Assembly (NCBI GenBank): GCA_004335835.1
Contig: RWJK01001031.1
Span: 1-29,775 of the forward strand
Length of the DNA stretch: 29,775 nucleotides
Direction of reading: 5' to 3'
Source: Scenedesmus sp. ARA3
Lineage: Eukaryota > Chlorophyta > Chlorophyceae > Sphaeropleales > Scenedesmaceae
Notes under the pieces: generated by a model
Seen by the model: only the letters and a program-made list of their open reading frames with translations
Databases searched by the model: none
What the model was told of the DNA's origin: nothing
Made by a program: the position numbers and the translations under genes
Shown: positions 10,832-20,037 of the stretch, piece after piece
How the letters are laid out: each line of letters starts with the position of its first letter
How positions within the stretch are numbered: position 1 is the first letter of the stretch

Positions 10832-13800
10832 ATGTCTGATCAAGGTGATCAAGAGCAGCAGGCAACTCCTGAAGGATACTATAATCCAAGGTGAGCTGTC
10901 AATGCATCATCTATTGCTACACCATGCCATCATTGCTTATGCAGGTTACTCTGCACCCCTGCAACAGCTGCTGTTGCTGGATTAGGTCGGACAAAGAACG
11001 AATATTGTAGCACTAGAGAGCCCCGTCAGCTGAAGAACGCCCTGCGACTCCCATTTTTGTTCTTGACCGCTGCGTAGCATCGGCACAAGCAAACCATGCA
11101 ACATGGCCAAGAAAACACCAACAAACCCTACCTGCAACTGCAGCAGCACCAAGCCCTAGCTACATGCACAACTTGCCCCCTGCTGAAGTGTCTGCCAAAT
11201 GCTGCGTCAGCAATGTCCAGCCATGCACACTGCTGTTTAAGCCGCTGCAGCCACATTTAGCATGTGCTGGCACCCCACTGTCCTCACTGTGTCCTGCGCC
11301 CTGCACCTCCATGTGCAAGCAGGCCACGCGTACGCAGCCCGCAGCCACGAGTGGAGGTTGAGCAGCAGGCAGGCTTCACTGGCAGCAGCGCACGCGTGCG
11401 CGTGCTGCTGGGCACCGAAGGGGCAAGCAGCCTCTCCTCGGTCTTCACGCTATGTAACTCGGCAATTGGCGCTGGCGTGCTGTCGCTGCCGTATGCATTC
11501 CAGTGCGCAGGTGAGGCGCCGCAGCAGCTGCCTGCTGGACGCTACATCAGCGTTACTGCGACCCAGCTTGCTTGCATGAACACTTTGTGTGCAGATATGC
11601 CTTTCTTCACACTCTCTTTTGTGAAATCAATGCATGGCTTAAAGGCGGCTGGAGCCCCAGCATGCAAAGCGCCTCAAAAGCAACCAGCAGCGCCACAAAA
11701 AGTGCCCTAATGCAACCCAACAGTGTGGGCGCTCATGCACCCGCACTTGGTCGTTTGTACGCCACGTTCCTCTTGCCTGGCAGTGGCGCAGTAGTTTGTT
11801 GCCAGCTCCTTTGTCAGCACAGCCTGTGCTGCTGCTGCTGCTGCTGCTTGTGCTGCTGCTGTTGCTGCTGCTTGTGTTGTGGTGCAGTTTGCGGAGCGCT
11901 ATGACGCCAACAGCTACGGCAGCCTCATCAGGAGGGCGCTGGGCAGGAAGACTGCCGCCTGCCTGTCTGGCGTGCTGCTGGTGTACCTGTGGGGGTCATG
12001 CGTGGCTTACCTGGTGAGCCCCGCAGCAGCGTGTATGCAGCTGTTGCAGCTGCTGTGCCTGACTGCCAAGCTGTTGCAGCCTGATCAGCTGCCACCCAGT
12101 GCTTGGTAGGTTGAGACGCATCTGTCTGCTGTGCATGTGCACGTGACTGCGTGACTTGCTGCCGGCGGCTGGGACAGACTGTGCTGTGCTGCGGTTGTGG
12201 CTGCTTCTTGCCCCGCAGGTGATTGTGGCGGACACATTCACGTCGCTGTCAGTGCAGTACCTGGGCCCTGAGGCATGGTTCTCGCAGCGGCCGGTGGTGG
12301 TGCTGACTGCAGGCACGCTGGCCATGCTGATGTGCTTCCCACGCAACCTCTCAGCACTAGGTGCGTGGAACAGCAGCAGCAGCAGCGGCAGCAGCAGCAC
12401 ATCAAGCGGCTCAGCTGTCGTGGCAACACTATCATGCCTTCAACTGTTCAGCAAGAGCCGATTAGCTGCCAGTGTTGCGTCAAGGCGGTTGGCGCTGAGC
12501 AATGTGCGCTGCTACGTACCCATAGCCTGACTATGCCAAAACTGTTTTTGTGTCGTTTAGACCCTACTGGCTCAAATCATGCTGCTGCTCACGCTGCTGT
12601 TGCTGCAGAGCGTGTGAGCTTTGCGGCTGTGCTGGGCTTCATGTACACAGCAGGGGCAGTGCTGGTGCGCGGCACCCAGGTAGGCAGCAGCAGGATGAGC
12701 AGCGGCAATAGCAGCAGAGGCTGCACAGTACATGCAGTGGAGCGATGGCTCAAGTGTATGCAGCATAGCAGCAGGTGCAGCAGTGGACGTGGCCCGAGCA
12801 ACACGCCTCAGCACTGTTTCCTTAGCGCAGGCGGTCATAGCCTTCCATCACAGGTCAGCCTTCTTGCAGTTATTTATTTCGATCGCAGCAGTTGATTACA
12901 GTGGAAAGCTTGCCACCTAGTGGTTTTGTGTTGTGTGCACTGTGGTGTCTGTTCTTATAAAGTTATGTTCTTTCCCCTGGTGACGCGGCGTGCATTGCAG
13001 GCTGTGTCAGCGCGGCCGGACCCCTGGGCTGGTGTCACCCTGTTCAACACAGACATACAGGCGCTCTACTCCATATCTATCGTGGTGTTTGGGTTCAACT
13101 GCCACGCCAATGTTGTGTCTGTGAGTGGCGGCGCACGCAGAGTCTGCTATCTTTGCACTACAGACCTGAAGTGAAGATTTGAGTAGTACTCCTGCATCAC
13201 GCTGCTGAGAAGGCCTTATTGCTGCAAGCTGGTCTGTGCAGAGCAATCATCTCGTCTAGTAACGGCATGTTTGTGTCCTGTGGTCCTCCTGCAGGTGTTC
13301 TATGAGCTGGAGCACTACCCCCACCGCCTGATCAGCCAGCTGCCAGCAGAGTGAGTGTGGCATGCTGAACTTGACCCCTGCAGTTGCCGCAGACGGATGT
13401 GGCCAGCATGACAGGCTAGCCTGTACATGTGCCTGCTGCATGGGCTTTTGCACGAGCAAGCACCACTGCAGGATTGCCAGCACTGTGCCCTGGCATTAAC
13501 ATTGCCTGTTGGTCTCATGTGTATGTGACACTTGCGCCATCTGACAACGCTGGCACGCCATGTGACGTGCTGCTGCTGTGTCCTGCAGGCCCACAGAGTA
13601 TCACACGCTGGGGCCGCTGGCACCAAAGCCCTACACCTACAAGCTGATAGGTGAGCGGGCTGCAGGGCAATTTTGCTCAACAGGACATTGCAACTGCAGT
13701 GCAGCTTGCTGCCCTTCTATTGCCTGCTGAGTGCTGTATGCCATGCCTACCGCTGCATCACTTGATGCGGTGCAGCCCTTCCAGTTCCACCCTCGCTGAC

Positions 13801-15533
13801 TAACTTGGGTGTGCATTTGTGTGGTACAGGCATGCTGGGAGCAATCCTTAGTGCACAGTCCATAATCCTGGTTGGCTACATGGCTGTTGGTGTGGCAGGT
13901 AAGCCATGTCATGCGCTGCTGCTGCCTGCTTGCCGTTGCTGACTCAGCAGTTTTGGTTGCTCGGGGCACACAGCGGATGTGATCACACACAGCACAGCTG
14001 TGTGCAGCACGGGCATGGGCTGGGCTGTGATGTGGCAGCCAGCAGCATGAAGTGAGAATGTAAAGATGGACAGTCTAGAATGTGCTGCCTTTGACCAACC
14101 GCATGTTAATGCTTGCTTGCTGAAAGCCTTGTGCCACCTTGTGGGGCCTTTTGCTGACCAGCAGGAAAAGCGTATCGACACTAAAGCCCTGAGTGGCCAG
14201 GCCAAGCGCACAACGCACAGTGCGGTCCACAGCAATGCCCCTGACCCTTACTGCACACTTGCTCACCGTCGCAGGCTATCTTGCTTACCCATTCAAAGTC
14301 AGCAGCAACATCCTCAACTCCTTTGCAGCAGACGACATTGCCATTCAGGTGAGCAGTTGTCAGCAGCCCTCTGCAAGACACTGCCTGCACTCTGCTGGAT
14401 AAGGTGGCCCTCTGCAAGCAATGCTTGCTTCTCCTAAGGTTCAATCAACGTGTGCTACTCAATTGCGTCGTTGTTATGGCCTAGTATACACCTATTGATA
14501 ACAGGGATGGCGATGCACCTCTGCTGCTGCTGCTGCTTGGCTGCAGATTGCGCGGGCTGTCATCGGCTGTGTGGTGCTGGGCCACTACCCGCTCAACCAC
14601 CACCCGGCAAGGAAGGGATGGGAGGTGCGACGCACACTAGACAACACGCACCGACATGTTGGCAGCCCGCCATCCACCATTGGTCATGGGTCACGCTCTA
14701 ATGCTTGATGCCCTTGCTTTTCCTGCAAGCTGCTCTGTATCACATTGTCTGGCTGCATTGCCAAGGTATGTTGTTTGTCATGTTCACCACTATCACATTC
14801 AAACCAATTACATCGGGTCGCTCATTGAGCACTCGCTGCTCTGCCTGGGGTGCTCCTGCAGGACCTGCTGGATGCAGTGTTCAACGTGAAGCAGATCCCC
14901 GGCTGGCTGTCAGCTGTCATCACCATCGTATTCGTTTGGTCAAACGTGTTGACCAGCCTGGTTGTGACAGACCTGGGCGAGGTGCTGCACATGATTGGAG
15001 GCACTGCAGCCTCCTTCATGATCTTCTTCCTGCCTGGCCTGCTGCTGATGAACGGGGCCATCATCAAGCACACCTACAGCTGCACCAGCCTCAGCGCACT
15101 GGTGAGGGGCGCTGTTCGAGCCGCAGTTGTGTGTCACCAGACAGGAACGCAGCCTGTTTTTAAAGCCAATGACAGGCTCCTAGGGCAACCACTTAACGCA
15201 TCAGCCATCAACTGGATAGGTTGCAGCCACCTTGCTGTTGAACTTGTGTCCACCACCACGTGTCTCGTGTGCATGCACAACACTGTTACAAATGCATGTT
15301 GCACGGGCAACGCACAGCCGCAAGAGCTGCCAAAACAACTGCAGCAGGAATCGCACACAGCTACACACGCCTCTGACAGATGCTGTGCTGCCTGAGCCTG
15401 CACGTTTGTGTTTGCATTGCAAGCCAAACACGATAACAGTGCAAACACCGACACAGCCGACTGCCATGTCTGTTGGTGCATACATAGGCTGCACCATTGC
15501 AGTATGTCATAACCTCACTGTGCCGCCTCCTCT

Positions 15534-15568
<35 letters not shown>

Positions 15569-15851
15569 CTTCTTCTTCTTCTTCTTCTGCTGCTGCCACC
15601 TCATGCGCGTGCAACCCACTACATTGCAGATCGAAGACGCCGGCAGTGAAGCTGCCACCCCCAGGAGCCTCGCTGCCGGCACAGATGGCGGCGCAGGCTC
15701 CAGCAGTGCGCCCCTGCTGGACAAAAAGGCAGGCATACGCGATGCAGGGCTCATCTTTGCGCCAGGCAAGAGCTGGGTGATGGGGCTGGTGCTGGTCATC
15801 ATCAGCGGGCTGGTGCTGGCAGTGACGCTGCTGACTGCGCTGCTAGATTGA
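10832..15851 (+). CDS. AAAP-family amino acid transporter (SLC38/SNAT-like)
   Basis: Exons are 10832-10890, 11323-11510, 11823-12013, 12219-12360, 12609-12679, 13001-13120, 13295-13350, 13589-13650, 13830-13898, 14275-14348, 14547-14624, 14862-15101 and 15630-15851, giving 523 residues. All introns are GT-AG with phases closed. AAAP proteins move neutral amino acids by proton or sodium coupling across the plasma or vacuole membrane. Support includes the TM1 signature NSAIGAGVLSLPYAF (65-79), FPRNLSAL before TM5, VVFGFNCHANVV in TM6, and HYPLNHHPAR near TM8. Eleven hydrophobic helices can be counted, the last being WVMGLVLVIISGLVLAVTLL. A Ser/Gly/Ala-rich segment before the last helix is probably cytosolic. 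TM2 is almost pure alanine from a GCT repeat. The first exon encodes MSDQGDQEQQATPEGYYNP and was chosen because its donor phase matches exon 2. The exon 2 acceptor could instead be at 11336. Substrate is unknown. Confidence 0.88.
11828..11875 (+). repeat. Interrupted GCT repeat coding for transmembrane helix 2 of the AAAP transporter
   Basis: Thirteen GCT codons, in blocks of seven, three and three, are separated by TGT and GTT codons and end in TGT. In the transporter frame they encode Ala with scattered Cys and Val. Shifted by one base, the same DNA encodes poly-Leu. The acceptor at 11822 keeps the Ala frame and gives a helix of the length expected between TM1 and the following AERYDANSY segment. 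Confidence 0.75.
15536..15592 (+). repeat. Compound microsatellite (CTG)10 (CTT)7 (CTG)2
   Basis: Ten CTG, seven CTT and two CTG copies lie inside the last intron of the AAAP transporter gene (15102-15629), ending 37 bp before the acceptor. The pyrimidine-rich tract may act as part of the 3' splice signal. Confidence 0.9.
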
Positions 15852-16406
15852 GTGCGGGGTGGCTGTAGTTTTGATCATGATGTAACAACAGGCAGGTGAC
15901 TAGGGTGCTAGGGTGCGACACATCGATTGGCCATGCAGCTGCATTTGGGGCACATTGTGTATACTTGCTGGATGGTTTAGTGGTATGCACAAAGGCAAGC
16001 ACAGCGCAGGCGGTGCCAAGGGGCCCTCTGTCCCGGCATCAAGTATGTGCAGCATCCCACCTTGGGCTGTGTGGTGCCATAATTTGCGCCGAGCAGCATG
16101 TGTCACATGCTCGCTGCATAGATGGCGCACTTGTAAGGGAGGATTGACTGAAGCAAAGTTGAGCGTGCTTCATAGGGTTGGGAGCAGGCGGGCATGCGCG
16201 ATGCCACGCGGGTCCAATATGAGCTGAAGCATGAGCCAACTGCAGCTGCCTGCTTGTGGACTCCTTGGCTTTCTGAGTCTGGCATGCATTGAAGCCAGTA
16301 GAGTCGGGCATTGCTGCGGCAGGCGCAAGTACTGGCAGCCTTGCCGTTTAGCCCAGCCTCTGCGCCGCAGTCGCCCAGCGCAAGTAATGTTAGCAACCTG
16401 TGTCCC
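15852..16406. other. Convergent intergenic region between the AAAP transporter and Era-like genes
   Basis: No coding exon was recognised in these 555 bp. The region should hold both 3' ends. TGTAA at 15881-15885 is a candidate poly(A) signal for the transporter, only 30 bp after its stop. No TTACA (minus-strand TGTAA) was seen here for the Era-like gene, so its poly(A) site is unassigned. Confidence 0.5.
15881..15885 (+). terminator. Candidate poly(A) signal TGTAA of the AAAP transporter gene
   Basis: TGTAA lies 30 bp after the transporter stop codon. This would make an unusually short 3' UTR; another plus-strand TGTAA at about 16132 is an alternative. Confidence 0.3.
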
Positions 16407-17967
16407 TCAGCTGTCGCCCACCGCCTTGACAGCTACTGTCAGCTTCACAGGCGCCTTGAGGATCCTAGTCAGCTCCGCCTCAGTGGGCCCAGCCACATAG
16501 CCCTGGATAATGCTGCCGCCCTTGCCCACCACAATGCTGCGCATGAGCCGATTCTTGACAAACACAGTCAATCGAATTGCCAGGCCATGCTGGCTGCCCA
16601 GTAGCGGCTTCACCGAGTCAGCTTGCACAGTGAGGGCATAAGGCAGCTCCTGGTTGAGCCGCCGGTACAGTTTCTCTCTCACCAGCTCCACTGCCAGGTC
16701 AGCTGGGGAGGCCGTGTGGGCCTGGTCGGGCGGCAGCAGCCACAGCCCAGGGCGCGCCTGCATGGACGCAGCAGCAGCAGCAGTGCGGCAGTTGGAGTGG
16801 CAGTGGGAGCAGCAGCGCCTTGATGGAGCACGTCGTGGGTGGCGCAGCAAGTGCGCACATTACTGCCAGTGAGGTGTGTGTGCAGTTGGTCCACGCAGCC
16901 ATGAGCAGAGCACCATGCAATGCAGTGCAAAGGGTAGAAGATAGTCAAAGTGGCATAAGCATATATGCAGGCGCCAGCCTCACCTTGCTGATGTAGTACT
17001 GCTTCAGCGCATCCACGCCCTCCCCCAGCATAGCAGCGCCCTTGAACACTGTTTCAAACTGTGCGATGCCGCCCAGCTGCTGCTGCAGCTGCTGCAGCGC
17101 CACCTCCCTGATGTGGGGCTCCAGCTTGTCTTGCTTATTGAGGAACAATACTGCAGGCGGCTGCTGCCAGCCCTGCAGGAGGGAGTTGGGCGGCCCTGCT
17201 GCCAGCTGCTGAGCAAGCTTCAGTGCTGCAGGCTCGCGCAGCCGGAACTGCATGCGCGGCAGACAGGCATGGCCGGAGCAGGCAGGGTGGTGGGGTGAGC
17301 CGGCATGTATGCTCGAAGCAGCACAACATGCAGATACTAAACACAGCACTGCAGCCTTTGAGGGTTGGTTTGCTGGCTGTTGATGCGGCGCTTACATGTC
17401 CTACTGCACTAGCTAGCCGTCAAGGCACATCCAGCGTCTGCACATCCTGCATAACTGCATGCGGCCCAACTTGTATTTTATACAGCGGAGCCTCACCTGG
17501 CGCTCAGCATCCACAATGAACAGCAGCTGGTCAGCCATGGCAGCTGTGGCCCAGGCACTCCTCAGCCGCTCCAGTGGGCTGCCCTGCACGCTGTGTTCCA
17601 CCAGGCCCGGTGTGTCATACAGCAGCACCTGAGCAGCGCCCGATGTGAAGCAGCCCAGCTGCGGTGTGATTGTGGTGTTGCGCTTGGATGACACGCCGCT
17701 GATTTTGGTGCCCAGAAGGCGGTTGACCAGCGTTGACTTGCCTGCAGGGCCAGGCACAATGATGGTGATGGTGTACAGGCTGCTGCGCTGGAGCGTGGTA
17801 AGCTGGGAAGCCACTGGGGTAGGGCAGTGCTTTTAGAGTTTACCGAATGCTGCATGGCTTCAGTGAAAGCAAGCTCACCCGCGTTGGGAAGACCTACGAT
17901 AGCCACAGTCAGCAGCCGCTGCTCGGATTGGGCAACATCTGATTGCTGCTTTGTGTTAGCAGCAGTG

Positions 17968-18002
<35 letters not shown>

Positions 18003-18059
18003 GCAGTACTGCACAGCTCCTAGGGCAGTGCTGCGTGAGCTGAAGAGTCGTAGCGACAT
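16407..18059 (-). CDS. ERA: Era-like GTPase with C-terminal KH domain, probably organellar (ERAL1-like)
   Basis: Exons in transcript order are 18059-17879, 17741-17497, 17247-16984 and 16757-16407, giving 346 residues; all introns are GT-AG. Era proteins bind GTP and the 3' end of small-subunit rRNA and act as assembly chaperones for the small ribosomal subunit. Motifs seen are the P-loop GLPNAGKS at 56-63, NTTITPQ (switch I region) at 82-88, DTPG at 103-106 and NKQD at 179-182. A type II KH domain covers about 250-345, with REKLYRRLNQELPY leading in and the nucleic-acid-binding loop GKGG at 308-311. Residues 1-20 (MSLRLFSSRSTALG...) are basic, Ser-rich and free of acids, like a mitochondrial transit peptide; ten Ala residues follow. 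The segment GEGVDALKQYY...ARPG resembles mitochondrial ERAL1, so mitochondrion is preferred over chloroplast (inference). The usual G5 Ser-Ala is not clear. Confidence 0.92.
17970..17999 (-). repeat. (GCT)10 run coding for poly-Ala in the Era-like GTPase
   Basis: Ten GCT codons encode Ala21-Ala30, between the predicted transit peptide and the G domain. Perfect codon identity shows a microsatellite that has stayed in frame, and length variation there would probably be tolerated. Confidence 0.85.
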
Positions 18060-18421
18060 TTGACCGGTCTGTTAGCCTGAAATAATGCAGAAGCAGCAAG
18101 CCGGTTGTCCTTTGCCGAAATCACCGAGAAGTACACCGGCTGTAGCCTTTCTACTCGGGACGTGAGCAGCAGCGGAAAACACGTTTGCAGCACTCTTTTT
18201 GCAATGAGCTGCCTGTTATCTAGTCCTGCCAAGCCGTAAGGGCGCCTTGAACCCGCGGCACGCGCGACCAAACCCTGTCACAAGTGCACAAGTGACAGGC
18301 TCATGTCATGACAGGCTTTCCATGGGCGGTGGCCCCTCTCTCATTCAAGGCCAGGAGGAACGGGACAGCAGTAGGTTGCTTATTGTCGATTCCCAACAAC
18401 GTCAGTCCAGAGATGCGCCGA

Positions 18422-18476
18422 ATCATCCATCTTGGATGATGCTGGTTGCACCTGTGCTGCCAGCACAGCACAGGTG
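18422..18476. repeat. Two adjacent inverted repeats (hairpins)
   Basis: The first pairs ATCATCC (18422-18428) with GGATGAT (18434-18440) across a 5-nt loop. The second pairs CACCTGTGCTG (18449-18459) with CAGCACAGGTG (18466-18476) across a 6-nt loop, a perfect 11-bp stem. They lie 360-420 bp upstream of the Era-like start. The function is unknown. Confidence 0.6.
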
Positions 18477-18703
18477 GTCCCGCCCATGGACCCCTGACGA
18501 CCCTGCCCTGTAACCTTCTCTGTGCCTACAGGTGAGAAATTCGCATGATGCTATGGTGCCGGCAGCCGTGCCTACATGAACAGCCCCACTTGGAGTGCCA
18601 GGACACTTTGGCAGGGGTCTTCTGGCTCAGCATTGCTTGAAGGTGCGCACCTGTGCATGACCAGCGTACTTCCGTATCCTGGCTTTGTATAGAATTCTTC
18701 ATT

Positions 18704-18708
18704 TTACA
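18704..18708 (-). terminator. Candidate poly(A) signal TGTAA of the myosin gene
   Basis: The plus strand reads TTACA. It is the first minus-strand TGTAA downstream of the myosin stop at 20038, about 1.3 kb away. It is weak evidence because the motif is only five bases. Confidence 0.2.
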
Positions 18709-20037
18709 GCTGGAGCTGCAACCACTTCAAGTAAGTTGCTGCTGCATCATAAATTGCCCCAGCTGTGCCATGGTCCACTGGCCTCAAACCAAGACAAACC
18801 GATTGTTGCAATTCGTATTCACTCTGCTCCAAGCCGTGCAACATGACAGTACAGCAGGACTTGTACCAAACAGTCGGTTTCTGGCTGTCACGCCACTGGT
18901 GCTGGCAGCAGCATTGCATCTGCCACACAACTTGCACATGATGTGGTTGATGCTCAGTTGGCTTGTTTCAAAACTGTGCAAGGGAAAGTTGCCAGCTCAC
19001 AGTCAAGACCAACTTGCAAGGAACATCAAAGTAAGCATGTCACCCAGCAGCAGCAGCTACACGCATGGCGGTTCACATAAGACGCCACCAACAACTACTG
19101 AGCCACTTGAAGATAAGTCCTGGGCCATCTGCTGCAATCCAAGACAAGAAATTTTTATGCAGAGCCTGCTACTTCCAGCCAATACACTACTGATGATAAC
19201 CCCAGCTCAGCATGCAAAGTAAGCAGAAACACCCCATGACAGCACAGCCCAACCACGCACCGCATGGTACAGGTGTTGCGGTGTGCCCCTTGAACATTGT
19301 CTGGGTCAATGTCATCAAATATTGCCACCGCTGTGCCAGCATCAGCCTTTGACACTCCCTGCTGCCGACCCTGGCGACAATATCAGCACCACCCAACAAA
19401 AGCGGCCAGTGCGCAAGCGTGGCCTGCCCCTGCAGTCCACAACGACGTCACATAAACCTCAAACCCCCAAGCAAGTAATGCTACTGCTGAGCTCACCATT
19501 GCCAAGAAGTTCACAAGCATCTGCACTACCTGGTTCCACCATTTTAGCAATACGCAGCTGACTCAACGCCGAGCAAACCCCACATGCCACCCGCAGTGAA
19601 TGCAGCCACTGCACCAATCCTATCATCAATGTCACCAGCCTCTCCAACAGCTGTCAAGTAAGCCTCTGCAGCACTTGTGCGGCACAGCAACTGTTGCAAC
19701 AGCAGCACTGCACACATTGCTGAAACAGTCGACAAAATCCCAGACTGGTACTATTGAACCCAGCGCCCCTGTGCGCAACCGCAGACCAGCAGGCACAGCA
19801 GCATAGCCTGCCGCCATTATCTACCTCGACAACTCAGCAACAAACGCCTGCTTCCTTCACAGCTGCTGGCAGCCTGCACACACCAACCAGCCAACGCGCC
19901 CAATGGCCCTAGCTGCCACCCAACACACTCACCAAAATAAACCATCAAACTACGCCAACTGCACCCAACACAGGCACCAACTCCCCACCACTGCAGCCCT
20001 TTGCACCTGCCCAGCTCCCCAAAAAGCTCCACTTACT

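Larger units (their letters stand above)
18060..20037. other. Intergenic region: Era-like promoter and myosin 3' UTR
   Basis: No convincing coding exon was found in about 2 kb. The part next to 18060 should carry the Era-like promoter. From about 18700 to 20037 the plus strand is A/C-rich, so the minus strand is T/G-rich, as expected for the 3' UTR of the upstream myosin. The first minus-strand TGTAA after the myosin stop reads as TTACA at 18704-18708 and would give a 3' UTR of about 1.3 kb. A 189-codon plus-strand frame at 18653-19222 has no domain and was rejected. Two adjacent hairpins lie at 18422-18476. Confidence 0.45.

Noticed and set aside
11796..12017. Frame encoding a poly-Leu stretch over the GCT repeat
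   Set aside because: It does not continue into the conserved AERYDANSYGSL segment of the transporter; the Ala frame does and fits the splice phase.
15970..16040. GGATGGTTTAGTGGTA resembling a tRNA A box
   Set aside because: There is no matching B box (GGTTCGA) at the expected distance and no cloverleaf could be folded.
18653..19222. 189-codon plus-strand open frame with several good GT donor-like sites nearby (for example 19034 and 19220)
   Set aside because: The composition fits the T/G-rich 3' UTR of the minus-strand myosin. The translated sequence has no recognisable domain and no matching set of exons could be built.
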